Assembly: GCA_900771975.1 (NCBI GenBank)
Contig: CAAGPV010000012.1
Span: 62,001-126,000, forward strand
Source: an uncultured Prevotella sp.
Lineage (GTDB): Bacteria > Bacteroidota > Bacteroidia > Bacteroidales > Bacteroidaceae
Direction: 5' to 3'
Length of the DNA: 64,000 nucleotides
Below are positions 62,753-64,000 of the stretch, in pieces. The notes below the pieces were generated by a model that was not told where the DNA came from, ran no database searches, and saw only the letters and a program-made list of their open reading frames with translations. Each line of letters begins with the position of its first letter. Positions within the stretch are counted from its first letter, which is position 1. Made by a program: the position numbers and the translations under genes.

Positions 62753-63826
62753 ATGAAAACCGAACATATCCTAATAATCCGTTTCTCTGCTATGGGTGAT
62801 GTAGCTATGACTGTTCCAATAGTTTACTCGTTGGCAGCCACCTACCCTAACATTAGGATAACCGTATTGAGTAGACCTTTTGCTCGCCCTTTGTTTGAAA
62901 ATTTAGCTCCAAACATAGGCTTTATGGAGGCCGACTTAAAAAACGAATATCATGGAGTGAAAGGTCTTAATAAACTGTATCGTCGGTTAATAGCAAAAAA
63001 CTTCACAGCCATTGCCGACCTGCATGATGTGCTACGGACCAAATATTTGCGCATGAGATTTGATTTGGCATCATTCAATGTAGAACATATCAACAAGCAT
63101 CGTAGTGGAAAAAGACAATTGTGCGCTCCTGACAACAAGAAGAAAAAAGTACAGCAACCTACATCATTTGACAACTATTGTGAAGTGTTTGAAAAGTTAG
63201 GATACCCTGTTCAACCTTTTTTCCGCTCTATATTTGGCCACTCTAAAGGTAATATCAGTAAACTCCCATCACCTCTTAACACCCCTAAAAATCAGGAACA
63301 GTGGATTGGTATAGCTCCATTTGCTGCCCATAAAGGAAAAATATATCCTTTGGAAAAGATGGAAAAGGTAATGGAAAACATACTTGAAAATCATCCCGAA
63401 CGCCACATCTATTTGTTTGGAGGAGGTAAAAAAGAAAAAAATCAATTCAAAGAATGGGTTGACAAATATCCAAGATGCATAAACGTATCCAACCATTTGT
63501 CCGGTTTAGGAGAAGAACTTATACTGATGAGCCATCTAAACGTGATTATTTCCATGGATTCTGCCAACATGCATTTAGCTTCATTGGTAGGAATACCTGT
63601 TGTAAGCGTGTGGGGAGCAACTCATCCTTTTGCTGGTTTCATGGGTTGGAACCAAAGCAACAAAAATGCCATACAAATTGATTTGGAATGCAGACCCTGC
63701 TCCATTTATGGTAATAAACCATGCTTACGAGGTGATTTTGCCTGTATGAACAAGCTCCAACCACAACTTATCATTGACAGAGTAAATGCCATTTTAAACC
63801 AAAAAGCTAACGAAGAACCTGCTTAA
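62753..63826 (+). CDS. Glycosyltransferase family 9 (ADP-heptose:LPS heptosyltransferase-like)
   Basis: A 357-residue GT-B enzyme of LPS/LOS core assembly. Opening LIIRFSAMGDVAMTVPIVYSL is the GT9 N-terminal motif, followed by TVLSRPFARPLFE. The C-terminal half has GIAPFAAHKGKIYPLEKME, then SMDSANMHLASLVGIPVVSVWGATHP (donor-binding region near 270-295). The donor is probably ADP-heptose or a related sugar, but DUF4254-linked GT9 proteins may differ. ATG 62753 is preferred over GTG 62732. Confidence 0.86.
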   Translation: MKTEHILIIRFSAMGDVAMTVPIVYSLAATYPNIRITVLSRPFARPLFENLAPNIGFMEADLKNEYHGVKGLNKLYRRLIAKNFTAIADLHDVLRTKYLRMRFDLASFNVEHINKHRSGKRQLCAPDNKKKKVQQPTSFDNYCEVFEKLGYPVQPFFRSIFGHSKGNISKLPSPLNTPKNQEQWIGIAPFAAHKGKIYPLEKMEKVMENILENHPERHIYLFGGGKKEKNQFKEWVDKYPRCINVSNHLSGLGEELILMSHLNVIISMDSANMHLASLVGIPVVSVWGATHPFAGFMGWNQSNKNAIQIDLECRPCSIYGNKPCLRGDFACMNKLQPQLIIDRVNAILNQKANEEPA

Positions 63827-63849
63827 AAATATTCCCCTATTCTATTTAT

Positions 63850-63883
63850 AAGTTCATACTATATGGTAAGTATGGACTTTTTT
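63850..63883 (+). terminator. Terminator after the GT9 gene
   Basis: AGTTCATAC (63851-63859) pairs with GTATGGACT (63870-63878; one G-T pair) and a run of T follows (63878-63883). It lies 24 bases after the GT9 stop. Confidence 0.75.
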
Positions 63884-63925
63884 AGTTTTATTTCATCTAT
63901 TTTCGTTCATCAAATAAACATTTAC

Positions 63926-63989
63926 TTTTCCACAAACAGTGTGGATAAACCTGTTAATAACCCATCTAATATCTTGCAGGTTATACACA
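63926..63989. other. Cluster of three DnaA-box-like sites, candidate origin edge
   Basis: TTTTCCACA (63926-63934), TGTGGATAA (63940-63948, the exact inverse of TTATCCACA) and TTATACACA (63981-63989, exact TTATNCACA) lie within 64 intergenic bases after the GT9 terminator. The first two form the inverted pair CCACA-N5-TGTGG. Surroundings are A/T-rich. The window ends 11 bases later, so whether more boxes or an unwinding region follow is not visible. Confidence 0.5.
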
Positions 63990-64000
63990 CCCTACATATT

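Noticed and set aside
1..64000. tRNA, rRNA, riboswitch or CRISPR array
   Set aside because: Reading the intergenic spaces showed no recognisable conserved element of these kinds. A covariance search would be needed to exclude small RNAs.

Overview
This window looks like chromosomal DNA from a member of the Bacteroidales, most likely a Prevotella-like organism. The signs are Bacteroidetes-type promoters (TAnnTTTG at -7, TTTG/TTG-like at -33, 19-20 bases apart) upstream of many genes, Bacteroidetes-restricted families (DUF4294, DUF5672, DUF4254, a long plant/Chlamydia-type IspG, a type II glutaminyl cyclase), the FAQ/SAQ-ending signal peptides, and almost no Shine-Dalgarno sequences. No rRNA, tRNA, CRISPR array, insertion sequence or prophage gene was recognised. 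About two thirds of the genes lie on the minus strand.

Layout: 1-971 is the start of a 2-oxoacid:ferredoxin oxidoreductase alpha subunit cut by the window edge. 1087-9630 holds a TGS/uridine-kinase-like protein, a Na/Pi cotransporter, a small glycan group (DUF5672, GT90, UDP-galactopyranose mutase) and a helix-hairpin-helix/beta-barrel protein. 9750-12270 holds a DUF4294 protein, an intergenic palindromic repeat, a decayed secreted-protein gene and a secreted lectin-like protein. 12301-18411 holds a glutaminyl cyclase, an Lrp/AsnC regulator with a fused amidotransferase/M19 dipeptidase, and three consecutive FKBP prolyl isomerases. 18581-19285 is a sirtuin without the usual zinc cysteines.

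20342-28214 is the most unusual region. It is one minus-strand operon, driven by a clear promoter at 28184-28214, encoding two FHA/zinc-ribbon proteins, an exported repeat protein, a membrane protein with two EF-hand-like repeats, a caspase-family peptidase (which also carries an EF-hand-like loop), a PP2C phosphatase and a Ser/Thr kinase with a MORN-repeat tail; a coiled-coil lipoprotein gene follows. It reads as a self-contained envelope-associated phospho-signalling and protease system, and is the best candidate here for something undescribed.

28315-35511 is an envelope operon headed by miaB (ABC exporter, LTA-synthase-like sulfatase-fold enzyme, lipid A-type acyltransferase, GT2). 35541-42242 holds a PAP2/epimerase pair, RNase R, a hemolysin-III protein and CysS. 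42515-54025 holds an acetyl-CoA hydrolase/CoA transferase, nicotinate phosphoribosyltransferase, U32 peptidase-sufE-RNA methyltransferase, a papain-like lipoprotein, and the set unknown-rpoN-PAP2-like-purE-ispG. 54057-54829 carries two striking inverted-repeat structures. 54855-61848 holds GH3, Ig-like and DUF3108 genes and the acpP-fabF-rnc operon. 62028-63883 holds a DUF4254-GT9 pair, followed at the right edge by a cluster of three DnaA-box-like 9-mers that could mark the edge of a replication origin.
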